From Bacillota bacterium (GTDB lineage: Bacteria > Bacillota > Clostridia > Christensenellales > Aristaeellaceae), in assembly GCA_023459675.1 (NCBI GenBank), contig JAEWTC010000074.1, positions 1 to 21,223 on the forward strand: a stretch of 21,223 nucleotides of DNA, in the 5' to 3' direction. This document shows, in pieces, positions 1 through 7,868 of the stretch. Position numbers and translations under genes: made by a program. The notes under the pieces were generated by a model that worked only from the letters and a program-made list of their open reading frames with translations, was not told the DNA's origin and did not search any database. Position 1 is the first letter of the stretch, and the number at the start of each line of letters is the position of its first letter.

Positions 1-2608
1 TGAGCAGGAAAACTCCGCTTCCCTGATCCTCGAAGGTATAACTGCGGTTCCCGGAGCCCGTCACCCACACAAAACCGGTCAGGTTTGATGGCACGCCGAG
101 CAGCGCGTCCTCGTTATCCTGGAAGTACTCCGCGAAATCTAACGCCAGGTCATACAGCTCGCCGTTCCCTTTATCCTCCATGATCTTTGGCGGCGGGGGC
201 GCCGCAGCATCTCCGCCATCTGTCACCGCCCCGATCCAGCGGGGTTCGGTGTTGATGCTGGTCAGCGTGGCGGCGGGGCTTTCCCCGGTCAGGGGGAGAT
301 GCACTGCATCGTCCGCCGGCATGGCAATTTCATACGCAGCGGTCACCGAATATTCCACGGCTGTATCCGGCATCGGATACAAAACCTGGTAGGTATCTGT
401 TTGCGCATCATACGTCATGGGAAGCGTTGTGCTGACGCTGTTGCCTTGAACAAGCAGGCAGGTGACCGCTGCTTGCTTGAGAAAGAGCTGCCGGACCAGG
501 CTGTCTTCGCTCGTCATAAGCGGGAAACCCGGTTTTACGCTGATGAGGACTTGCGCGTATTTAGCGGCGGTTGCCGAAGAGAACAGGGGCTCTCCCAGCG
601 TTACCGCTTTGAGCGTATCGTACACGGAATGAAAGGTGATCGGCAGAGCGAGAACAGTAGCGCCGCCGTCGCCATCATCCGCCTCGACATACACGGTGCG
701 GGGCTCTCCGGCAACCGGGGATGCGAGCTGCAGGCTACCGTCCACAATGGAGAGATCCGCAAACGAATCAACTGCGAGCGAATCCGCGAACGTGCCGTTC
801 GCATCCATGGACAGCCGGTAGGTGAGGCCGTCCTGATCCGGGTCGGTGAACAACGTTGACAGGTCGATGCGGCGAAGATCTTCAACGTCCGCATCGAACG
901 GATCGTCGATCCAGAAATCATAGGTCTTTGCCTGCTCTGCGGTTGGCGGCAAATTATTGGCGGTAAGGGTCAGAATATTGCTGGCGGCCGTATAGAAATC
1001 CCCGATCCGAAGCTCCGCCCACACGGTATAGGCGCCGGACTTTTGAAGCGTTACCGGTATGGGGATACTCCGGCCGTCGCCGCCGATGGTGACGGTTTGA
1101 GAAATTTCGACGCCTTGGCTATCCTTGATCTTGAGCAGCAATTCGACGCCGAGATCCTGCGTAATGACGCTGGACAGGATATCGCCCTGCGGCGCAAGGA
1201 TGAGCGCAATCGGTTGTTTCTTTGGGAACACGGTCTCCCCGGTCTGCGTGGTCAGCTGCATGGTATCCGTACAGTGAAAGCTGAACAGAAGCGTGCCTTC
1301 CACGCCCACGCCCGGCACAGGCTGCACCGCAGCCGCGGTCGCAGGGGGCTCCGCGGCGGTTTCTGCCGCAGGGAGTTCCGTAAGCGGCGGGGTTTGCGCC
1401 GCGGCGGTTTCCGTCTCGCCCGCCGGAGGCTGGGCTTGCGCCGCCGGTTCCACCGTTCCCTCCGCAGCCGGTTCCGCGGTTTGCGTTTCGTCCGCGGCGG
1501 GTGCGGCAGTCGGCGTTTGTTCGGCCGCGGGCTGCGGCGCAGAAGCCGCAACGGTGAGCTTGCCGCCGACGTTTGCCAGCTCGTATATCGCTTGGCTGCC
1601 GCTCATATAAAAATTCACAGGGTTGACTGCGGTTCCGCTTTCATCGGTGACGACCACCGAAGCTCCCTCCGGGATGTTTTTCAAAATCAGCAGCACGTCG
1701 GCCGCGCCTTTCGCGGGCAGCAGAACGGTGGAGGAGGTTTCAGCCTTTGCAAGCGCAAGGCTTTCCTGCGTGGAGGCCGCAAGCAGCAGCGGTTCCAGCG
1801 CCTCGTAAACGGTGGACGGATGATTAATTGCGATTTCCATCACACGCAGCCGGGGCGCAAGCGTAGTCAGCCCATCGGCCGTCAGGCTGGCGGTCGCATC
1901 CGGAAAGCCCAGCACCCGCAGATACTCGCCAAGCTTCTCCGGCGTTTCATCGTTCCGGATAAAGAGCAAAACGACGTCGGCGTTGGGCTGTCTCCAAATC
2001 TCCTGTACCTGCTCCGGCAAAAACCCGTATGCGCCGTACTGGAGGATGATCACGGGTACGGTTTTGTTCAATTTGTTCAGCTGATCGGTTAACGCGGTCT
2101 GCGTTTTGCTAAGCGCTAGCTCCATCAGATCGGGTTGAATGGAGTCGACATCCGCAGTCAGCACATCCTCATAAGCAGCCGTATCCGATGCGAGTACGTT
2201 CTCCACCGTCGTATACACCGTTTTGGTGGTATCCGCCTGCAGCGGGACGAACGTAAGCCGCGTATCGCTGTACCGGAGGATGTGCAGGGCATAGGGCAGC
2301 TCCGCAAGCACCGCGTTGGCCGCGTCCGCCTTTTCCAGCGTTTTGCTGCGGATGGGAACGAGGATCAGGTCAGGGTCCGCGTCGGCTGCGGGCGGCGCGG
2401 CGGCTTCCGCGGCAGCAGGAAGCGTGGTGGCTTCTTCGGCGGCAGGCGGCGCTGCCGTCTCTGCGGTAGCAGGGGCCGCGGCCGTTTCTCCGGCCGCGGG
2501 AGGCGCTGCCGTATCCGCGGCCAGCGCCGCGGGGCAAAAACAACCGACGGCAATCAGGCACAGCAGTATCGCCGCCAGCAAGGACATGGGTTTGATCCGT
2601 CGGTTCAT
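1..2608 (-). CDS. Secreted VWA-like (MIDAS-less) / Ig-cadherin-like protein, 3' end cut by window edge
   Basis: The frame is open from ATG 2608 to the left edge (869 complete codons, no stop), so the C-terminus is missing. Residues 1-30 form a signal peptide ending ALA (LLAAILLCLIAVGCF core). Residues 32-78 are an Ala/Pro/Glu/Thr-rich stalk. Residues 80-265 alternate strands and helices like a VWA domain (DLILVPIRSKT, then a helix, then ALHILRYSD, and later PVIILQYG and DVVLLFIRN), but the DxSxS metal site is replaced by PIRSKT. A second A/P/E/T stalk spans about 352-433. Ig/cadherin-like domains follow, with NNLPP near 553 and LFTDPDQDGLTYRL near 580, the same style as the VWA protein at 14073-17042. 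The ribosome-binding site is weak (AGGTG). This is the last visible gene of the operon, 32 bp after the membrane protein. It is probably an extracellular adhesion or sensing subunit; any membrane anchor would lie outside the window. The ORF and signal peptide are certain; the VWA-like assignment is inferred by eye. Confidence 0.85.
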   Translation of the reverse strand, partial: MNRRIKPMSLLAAILLCLIAVGCFCPAALAADTAAPPAAGETAAAPATAETAAPPAAEEATTLPAAAEAAAPPAADADPDLILVPIRSKTLEKADAANAVLAELPYALHILRYSDTRLTFVPLQADTTKTVYTTVENVLASDTAAYEDVLTADVDSIQPDLMELALSKTQTALTDQLNKLNKTVPVIILQYGAYGFLPEQVQEIWRQPNADVVLLFIRNDETPEKLGEYLRVLGFPDATASLTADGLTTLAPRLRVMEIAINHPSTVYEALEPLLLAASTQESLALAKAETSSTVLLPAKGAADVLLILKNIPEGASVVVTDESGTAVNPVNFYMSGSQAIYELANVGGKLTVAASAPQPAAEQTPTAAPAADETQTAEPAAEGTVEPAAQAQPPAGETETAAAQTPPLTELPAAETAAEPPATAAAVQPVPGVGVEGTLLFSFHCTDTMQLTTQTGETVFPKKQPIALILAPQGDILSSVITQDLGVELLLKIKDSQGVEISQTVTIGGDGRSIPIPVTLQKSGAYTVWAELRIGDFYTAASNILTLTANNLPPTAEQAKTYDFWIDDPFDADVEDLRRIDLSTLFTDPDQDGLTYRLSMDANGTFADSLAVDSFADLSIVDGSLQLASPVAGEPRTVYVEADDGDGGATVLALPITFHSVYDTLKAVTLGEPLFSSATAAKYAQVLISVKPGFPLMTSEDSLVRQLFLKQAAVTCLLVQGNSVSTTLPMTYDAQTDTYQVLYPMPDTAVEYSVTAAYEIAMPADDAVHLPLTGESPAATLTSINTEPRWIGAVTDGGDAAAPPPPKIMEDKGNGELYDLALDFAEYFQDNEDALLGVPSNLTGFVWVTGSGNRSYTFEDQGSGVFLL
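1312..1552 (-). repeat. Ala/Pro/Glu/Thr-rich stalk of the secreted protein
   Basis: This in-frame low-complexity segment encodes roughly residues 352-433, made of imperfect units such as PAAEQTPTAAPAADETQT and EPAAEGTVEPAAQAQPP. It contains no Cys and few hydrophobic or aromatic residues. Such segments usually act as extended extracellular linkers between folded domains. The near-repetitive DNA could support length variation by slippage, although no perfect long tandem copy is visible. Confidence 0.75.
2374..2518 (-). repeat. N-terminal Ala/Pro/Thr/Glu-rich repeat after the signal peptide
   Basis: This segment encodes residues 31-78, with units resembling TAAPPAAGETAAAPATAE and TAAPPAAEEATTLPAAAE. 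On the plus strand the recurring core is gcggc(a/g)ggcggcg or a close variant. It is placed between the signal peptide and the VWA-like domain, as expected for a spacer from the membrane or wall. Confidence 0.75.
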
Positions 2609-2640
2609 GGTTTCACCTAGCTTTCGGCGGAATACGCCGT

Positions 2641-3180
2641 TTACTTGCGGTATAGATCGCTGTATCGGCTATGTCTGGCGCTGGTTGCGGCGGGAACGGC
2701 GGCGCGGCTCGTTTCCTGCCCGCCAAGGATGAACTGCAGCACGAACGCAACCAGGAACAGGCCCGCGCTCAGGAAAAACCCCCAGGCGGGGTTGAGCAGC
2801 AGCTGCGTTGCCCAGTTGGTGGCCATGGCACCGTAGCTTGCGTTGCCAAGCGTATCCCCCACCTGCTGGCCCAGCTGGGATGACAACAGCCCGATGTTGC
2901 CGCCTCCGGCAATCCCCTTGAAGGCAATCAGGAACACAATCCACAGAAGCGCAACCGCGCCGCCCGTACCCAGAATGGCGCTTTTACCGCCAACTACCGC
3001 AACGATTGCGCAAAGCACCAGCGCGATTACCGGAAGGATAAACCATGCGCTCAGCCATTGGATGGCCTGGATGCCGTTCACCCCGATCACGAACGCGATA
3101 CGAAGAACCGGCGTGACCAGATACACAATCAGGCAGACAAGGGAACCGATCAGAAGAATGGGGCTGCTTTGTTTGGACAT
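2641..3180 (-). CDS. Four-helix integral membrane protein, function unknown
   Basis: This is a 179-residue protein starting at ATG 3180 behind a perfect AGGAGG (3191-3196), 10 nt upstream. Hydrophobic segments are visible at about residues 7-31, 42-64, 68-91 and 131-153. A polar, Gly/Gln/Asn-containing loop (92-128, GGGNIGLLSSQLGQQVGD...) lies between helices 3 and 4, and a short basic tail (SARHSRYSDLYRK) ends the protein. I do not recognise the family and see no catalytic motif. It sits between the 1009-residue cytoplasmic protein and the secreted VWA-like protein, with gaps of about 30-40 bp, so it is co-transcribed. An inferred role is membrane anchoring or bridging of the cytoplasmic NTPase module to the secreted subunits. 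Confidence 0.85.
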   Translation of the reverse strand: MSKQSSPILLIGSLVCLIVYLVTPVLRIAFVIGVNGIQAIQWLSAWFILPVIALVLCAIVAVVGGKSAILGTGGAVALLWIVFLIAFKGIAGGGNIGLLSSQLGQQVGDTLGNASYGAMATNWATQLLLNPAWGFFLSAGLFLVAFVLQFILGGQETSRAAVPAATSARHSRYSDLYRK

Positions 3181-3190
3181 AGTGCATACG

Positions 3191-3196
3191 CCTCCT
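3191..3196 (-). promoter_or_regulatory. Ribosome-binding site of the 179-residue membrane protein
   Basis: The minus strand reads AGGAGG, 10 nt before ATG 3180. It supports this start over the out-of-frame ATG at 3187. Confidence 0.7.
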
Positions 3197-3222
3197 GTTG
3201 GATGAGTACCGGCGCCCCCGGC

Positions 3223-6200
3223 CTAAGCCGAATGCAGCCAGGCGAGCAACGGGCCGGAGAGATGCGGCTGCGCGGCGGCCGGGCTGCCTTGCGCCGCCAG
3301 GGAGAAGATACTTTTGATCTGCTTACTCGTTTGCACCGCATGGGTGAACCGAGGCGCGGTTTGCATGGTTTGCAAAAGCGCGCTCTCATATTCCTCCAGG
3401 CGCATTTGATGAAGCCACGAGAACGCGTAAAGCACCGTGCGCAGCGCGTTGGAACCGTCGCCATTGTCCAAGGGGTTCAGCGCTTCCAGCGCGGTAAGGG
3501 TGATGCCGATATCCGAAAGCATGGCGCGGATCCGCTCCTGTTCGCTGATCTGCTGCGATACGGCGTGAAAAAACGCCATCAGAAGCCTGTCTTCCCAGCG
3601 ATTTGCGTTCCACGGCCCCGCGGCCTCGCAGGTCAGCAGCATGGAAAACAGCGCTCCCGTTGTTTGCGGGTCGGCCTGCAGCTGGAAAAACTGCGTGATC
3701 AGCATTCGATTATCCCGCGCGGGGCGTTCCGCGGCAAAACGGAGGGCGGCATACAGCGCCGTTTGCGCGCCCGGCGATAAAAACGCTTCACACAGCTTGA
3801 CCAGCTTGTGCAGCTGCCCGTAATCGCGGCATTCCCGCGCGAAGCCCTGCAACGCGGGCGAAGCGAGAAGCGCCGAGAGATGCCTTCTCAGCAGCATGCC
3901 GAACCAGCCGTTCAACACCTCGGAGGGCTGTATGCCGCCCACCAGATCCAAAAGCGTACAGCGTTCCAAAAAGTTCACGAGAATGGGTTCGGCGCAGGCC
4001 AGCAGCTCTCCGGGCGTCATTTGCCATTGCGTCAGCGCGTCCAGCGTTGAAACGGACAGCCACCGGAAGGGGCAGTGCGAATCCCAAGCCTCCTGCGGCG
4101 CCACCAGAACGCGCGGCTGCTGCCGGGCGTCCTCCAGGACGGCCTCCAGCGTTTTCAAGACCAGCTGGCGGTACGCCGCGCCATACCCGCCGGGCAGCGG
4201 CGCGGAAACCGGCCTGCGCAGGATGAGGGGCAGAAGCTCGCACAGAAAGGCAACGCCCTGCGGATCCGCCGTTTTTCCGGCGACTGGCAAAAGCGCCTGT
4301 TCTATTTCTTCCGCCAGGCTGTCGTCCGCGCTTCTCCCGTACGCAAGCAGCAAGTTTTTTTCCGGGTTGCTCAGCATCGGCGCCAGGGCCTCGCCGCGGC
4401 TGCGGAGCGCCGCAAAGAAAGCCTGCCGTACCGGGCGCTCGTTCAGCCAGCCGAAAAAGTTGCAGGTATCCAAAAACGGATCCGCGGGCAGGCCGTTGTT
4501 TTGCTGTTCGCGGGTAAAAAACAGGCAGTATTTGTTGAGGAGGGCTTCAAAAAACGCCTGCTGCTGCTTCGGTTCCAAATTCTTGCCGTATTCCCGTACG
4601 CGGTGGCGGGCTTCCAGCGGGTGCAGCGGATCCGGGAAGAACGCTTCGGCGCGGCGCAGCACGGCTTGGTCGATCTTCTGGGCGGCATTCTGCTGGCTGG
4701 CCAGGCCGGTGCGGATTCTTTGCAGCGGCGCCGGCCATTTCTCCAGTTCCAGTAAGCGCTGCATCGCCTCGGCCAGCGCGTTGCCAAGCGCCTGCGCATG
4801 CGGCGGCGTCAGGACGCCGTCAATGGATAGCAGCCGGTAAAAAGCGTCCTCGCTGGCGGCGATAGCGTCCAGATGCATTCCCAGCGCCGTTTCCATGCAC
4901 TGCACGAAAAGCTCGGGATCCTTTTTCAAACAGTCGTCGCGCAGCTCCGGCTCCGTCCAAAGCCTGGAAATCGGCAGGGCAGTCCAATCCTTCAGCCTGC
5001 TAGGCACGCACAGCAGGCCGACGTAGGCGTTCTTAAGCGATTGCAGCAGGGCTTCGTCCTGGTTTTCCCCAAGCTCGGTGTTGATCAGAAACGCCTTGCG
5101 GACAAACAGATCGTAGGTTTTGCAATCGTCGTTCATCACGTCGCACAGTACGGTTCGTTTCTCAATGATCTCCCGTTCCACGTGCAGCAGGCAGGCGCGC
5201 CGCTGCGGCGGCGTGATATTTTCGTGATACTGCTTGATTTTTTTCTCCAGCGCATAGAAAAGCTGGGTTGCGTCGGTGAGGTTTTTTACGGTCAGCGGCG
5301 CGGTTTGCAGCAGTTTTTGGATGAGGTAGAGATAGTAGGCCACCAGAAAATTAGCCGCAAGCGGCGTAAACGCCCATTTTTGATGCAGCTGCCAGTAGTA
5401 TTCCAGCCCCTGCCCGGTGCAAAGCGCTTTCCCGAACTCCAGATACTCGGGAGGGCCCGCACATTCGAATTCGCCGGTGAGCAGGTGGTATCCGCCCTTC
5501 ATGGCCCAGTGAGAGCTGTCGTAAAGGGTGATGGCAAGCGCGGGAAGGTTATCCAGACTCTGCAGATTGTCCCAGCGGCTTCCCACGCTGAGGGACACCA
5601 TATGCCGCACGGACGGGGGAAGCTTGGGCAGCAGAACCTCGTTGATAAACGCGCGGCCCAGATTGAGCGTCTCGCCCACGTTTTCCGCGTTGGTCAGCTC
5701 CAGCCGGATGGGCAGCACCTTGTTGCGCTGCGCGGCGGAATCGGTCATCCCGCTGGCGTCCGAAAGCCTGAGGAAGCTGAGCGACCAGACGTCCGCAAGG
5801 AGCGCGCCCAGGAATTCCGCGGACACGTGAAATGCGTGGTTCGTTTCCACATGGGGCAGAGGCACCTCCATCACGGGCAGCGTGCCGCGCCTGGACCCCA
5901 TATTGCCGCTCAGGTCCAGAAAGGTTTTCCCATCCATGAAGGATAAGTACAGCGCCTGCCCGGGGTGGTTTAGGTATTCCAGGCGTTCCTCTTCGGTTTC
6001 CGGCAGCATCAGCTGATAATATTCCGAAAACCCAAACTGGAAGTTGTCGACCACCCATTGCGACGAAACGATCACCGGCTGGCCGTACCCCGCGCAGTAC
6101 ATTTCCAGAATAGGCTGGTGGTCGGCGGTCGTATCGGACGCGCGAGACGTGCGCATCCACAGTGCGCTGTAGGGCGAACGATCCGCCGAGACCGAGAAAT

Positions 6201-6252
6201 TATACCCGACGTTCCCTGCGCCGCGCCCCACAACCGACGGGTAAATTTTCAT
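3223..6252 (-). CDS. Large cytoplasmic protein, possible GTPase-associated (GAP1-like) partner
   Basis: This is a 1009-residue protein from ATG 6252, with AGGAGG at 6263-6268. It has no signal peptide, transmembrane helix or clear zinc motif. The first 270 residues or so are strand-rich and contain the N-terminal stretch GRGAGNVGYNFSVSADRSP; the remainder is largely helical, rich in Leu, Ala and Gln, with little recognisable motif content. The family is not securely recognised. GAP1 (GTPase-associated protein 1) proteins are of similar size, start with a Gly/aromatic segment and are encoded beside P-loop GTPases. Here the gene lies directly downstream of one (68-bp gap), which is my main reason for suggesting that family. 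It would then act as the GTPase's regulatory or adaptor subunit. Alternatively it is an unrelated helical-repeat scaffold. The coding call is firm; the family call is weak. Confidence 0.85.
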   Translation of the reverse strand: MKIYPSVVGRGAGNVGYNFSVSADRSPYSALWMRTSRASDTTADHQPILEMYCAGYGQPVIVSSQWVVDNFQFGFSEYYQLMLPETEEERLEYLNHPGQALYLSFMDGKTFLDLSGNMGSRRGTLPVMEVPLPHVETNHAFHVSAEFLGALLADVWSLSFLRLSDASGMTDSAAQRNKVLPIRLELTNAENVGETLNLGRAFINEVLLPKLPPSVRHMVSLSVGSRWDNLQSLDNLPALAITLYDSSHWAMKGGYHLLTGEFECAGPPEYLEFGKALCTGQGLEYYWQLHQKWAFTPLAANFLVAYYLYLIQKLLQTAPLTVKNLTDATQLFYALEKKIKQYHENITPPQRRACLLHVEREIIEKRTVLCDVMNDDCKTYDLFVRKAFLINTELGENQDEALLQSLKNAYVGLLCVPSRLKDWTALPISRLWTEPELRDDCLKKDPELFVQCMETALGMHLDAIAASEDAFYRLLSIDGVLTPPHAQALGNALAEAMQRLLELEKWPAPLQRIRTGLASQQNAAQKIDQAVLRRAEAFFPDPLHPLEARHRVREYGKNLEPKQQQAFFEALLNKYCLFFTREQQNNGLPADPFLDTCNFFGWLNERPVRQAFFAALRSRGEALAPMLSNPEKNLLLAYGRSADDSLAEEIEQALLPVAGKTADPQGVAFLCELLPLILRRPVSAPLPGGYGAAYRQLVLKTLEAVLEDARQQPRVLVAPQEAWDSHCPFRWLSVSTLDALTQWQMTPGELLACAEPILVNFLERCTLLDLVGGIQPSEVLNGWFGMLLRRHLSALLASPALQGFARECRDYGQLHKLVKLCEAFLSPGAQTALYAALRFAAERPARDNRMLITQFFQLQADPQTTGALFSMLLTCEAAGPWNANRWEDRLLMAFFHAVSQQISEQERIRAMLSDIGITLTALEALNPLDNGDGSNALRTVLYAFSWLHQMRLEEYESALLQTMQTAPRFTHAVQTSKQIKSIFSLAAQGSPAAAQPHLSGPLLAWLHSA

Positions 6253-6262
6253 TGTACAGGGA

Positions 6263-6268
6263 CCTCCT
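6263..6268 (-). promoter_or_regulatory. Ribosome-binding site of the 1009-residue protein
   Basis: The minus strand reads AGGAGG, 10 nt before ATG 6252, fixing the start in a 68-bp gap after the GTPase stop. Confidence 0.7.
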
Positions 6269-6320
6269 CATATTCACTCTATGAGTTCTGACTCTTCCCG
6301 CTTCCGGCAAACGGCCTTCT

Positions 6321-7868
6321 CTAGCGCCTCGGCCGCCCGCGGACGGCGCCTTTTACGGGCAGCAGCCCGCATTGCGCTAGGATATACAACAGCGGTTCCA
6401 GCACGCGGTACCCGCCCATGTTCACCGCGCCGTTGCGCCGGGCCGTATCGATGATGGGCACGAAGCACCGGTTTCCCTCGTTCCAGCTCTGCGTGGAACA
6501 GCAAAACGCGGTTGCCTCCAGCCCCGCGCGCCGCTCCAGCAGCTGGTTGACGTGATTGTCGAAATGCGCGTATTGCAGCTGGTTGCAGATCGCCCCGCGA
6601 ACCTGGCTGCTCAGGTTCAAAATCCACCGCAGGTCAACGCCCCCGGCGTGCTCCTGCTGCAAATCCATACAGTCCATATAGGGGTAATCGTCCGGGTGAA
6701 TGAGCTTTTCATCGTCAACGCCGTAGATCAAGTCCATCTTGGCGAGAACAAACGCAATCTGCCGCAGGTTTTCAAAAAACGGAAGGTTTTGCCCGAACAG
6801 GTGCACGGTCGCGCCGAACGTTTCGGTGCAGATGTCCATCTTCTCGTCCTCCACCTCCGCATCCAGCCCCTGCAGGAACTGGTAGGGGTCCAGCATCATG
6901 ATCGCGCCTTCCGCCGTGCTCAGCGCCGGGAAGTTGGCCAGAAAGCCCTGGTTTTGCATGGCTTCTCCGGGGCAGTCGTGAATGCTCAGAAAATAGGGGT
7001 CGCCTCCCTGGAGCGGCTGGATGGTAAACAGCAGCGGAAACGCGACGCGCACGCTGTTGGCAACGTCCAGAAGCGTTGCGGGAAGAATGCCCTTTTGCAG
7101 GCACGAAACCAGATAATCAAAATACCGTTTGCTTTCCGGGCTGATGGTGCACGCCATCAATCCGGCGGGCAGGCCGACCCCGGAGGTCATCTGATGCGCC
7201 GCCATGGTCATGTAGGTGGTCTTCCCCGCGCGCGAGCTGCCCAGCATCACCACGCGGTGCAAAGGGTGGCACCCGATGTTCTCCGGCAAAAAGCAATGGC
7301 AGTGGGGGCACGCCTTCGTCGTCAGCGTAATCTCGATATCGTCCCGGAAGGTCGGCCTGTCGTCATCCTGGCTGGGTGCGCGCAGGTTTTGAAACAGGTC
7401 GCCCACCAGCGGATCCTCAAAGGAACGCTCCGTTTCCCCATCGTCATCCCCGCCGCGCGGCGCGTTCATCTCCATGCGGGGCGTGAGTCCGTCGCTGCGG
7501 AAAACCCGTATTCTGGCGGGATACAGGGAATTATCCGTGCTGTACTGCACATCCAGCGGTTTTTGGAAAGGCAGCTCGCTTGGCCGACGCTTGTCTGACC
7601 ACGGATGGAAATAGTATTTCTCCCGTTTCTCCATTTCCACGATCATCCCGTCCTTTTGCACCGTGGTAAAGGGGATGATCCTCTCCAGAAACCCCGCGTA
7701 AACGGCGTCGTACGCGTTGACGTCAATGCGCGTATTGCTGACCGTATCGCAGAAGAGAATCTCTTCCGGATAAAAATCCTTGCCGCAAAACGGGCAGTTG
7801 ATTGCGACGCCTTGCTTTTGTTTCCACTTGAACGCTATGTTTTTTGGTGCTGCCTGTCTGCCGATCAT
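6321..7868 (-). CDS. Zinc-ribbon P-loop GTPase, DO-GTPase/TRAFAC-like
   Basis: This is a 515-residue protein. The N-terminus carries CPFC at residues 25-28 plus C40, and a second pair, CPHC, sits near residue 187 just before the nucleotide domain; together they probably form a split zinc ribbon. The G1/Walker A motif is GSSRAGKT near residues 209-216, the G3-like motif is HDCPGE (DxxG) near 294, and the G4-like motif is LAKMDLI (NKxD with Ala for Asn) near 373. These fit a GTPase of the large double-GTPase (DO-GTPase) group found in bacterial conflict operons; guanine specificity is inferred. The start codon overlaps the upstream gene's stop (ATGA, 7865-7868), so translation of the two is coupled. 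It probably acts in the cytoplasm as a switch or threshold NTPase with the downstream protein as partner. P-loop assignment is strong; the exact subfamily is moderate. Confidence 0.92.
   Translation of the reverse strand: MIGRQAAPKNIAFKWKQKQGVAINCPFCGKDFYPEEILFCDTVSNTRIDVNAYDAVYAGFLERIIPFTTVQKDGMIVEMEKREKYYFHPWSDKRRPSELPFQKPLDVQYSTDNSLYPARIRVFRSDGLTPRMEMNAPRGGDDDGETERSFEDPLVGDLFQNLRAPSQDDDRPTFRDDIEITLTTKACPHCHCFLPENIGCHPLHRVVMLGSSRAGKTTYMTMAAHQMTSGVGLPAGLMACTISPESKRYFDYLVSCLQKGILPATLLDVANSVRVAFPLLFTIQPLQGGDPYFLSIHDCPGEAMQNQGFLANFPALSTAEGAIMMLDPYQFLQGLDAEVEDEKMDICTETFGATVHLFGQNLPFFENLRQIAFVLAKMDLIYGVDDEKLIHPDDYPYMDCMDLQQEHAGGVDLRWILNLSSQVRGAICNQLQYAHFDNHVNQLLERRAGLEATAFCCSTQSWNEGNRCFVPIIDTARRNGAVNMGGYRVLEPLLYILAQCGLLPVKGAVRGRPRR

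Noticed and set aside
1043..2092. Long plus-strand open frame of 349 codons
   Set aside because: It is Arg/Gly-rich antisense to the secreted protein gene, with no ribosome-binding site and low-complexity translation; a GC-rich shadow frame.
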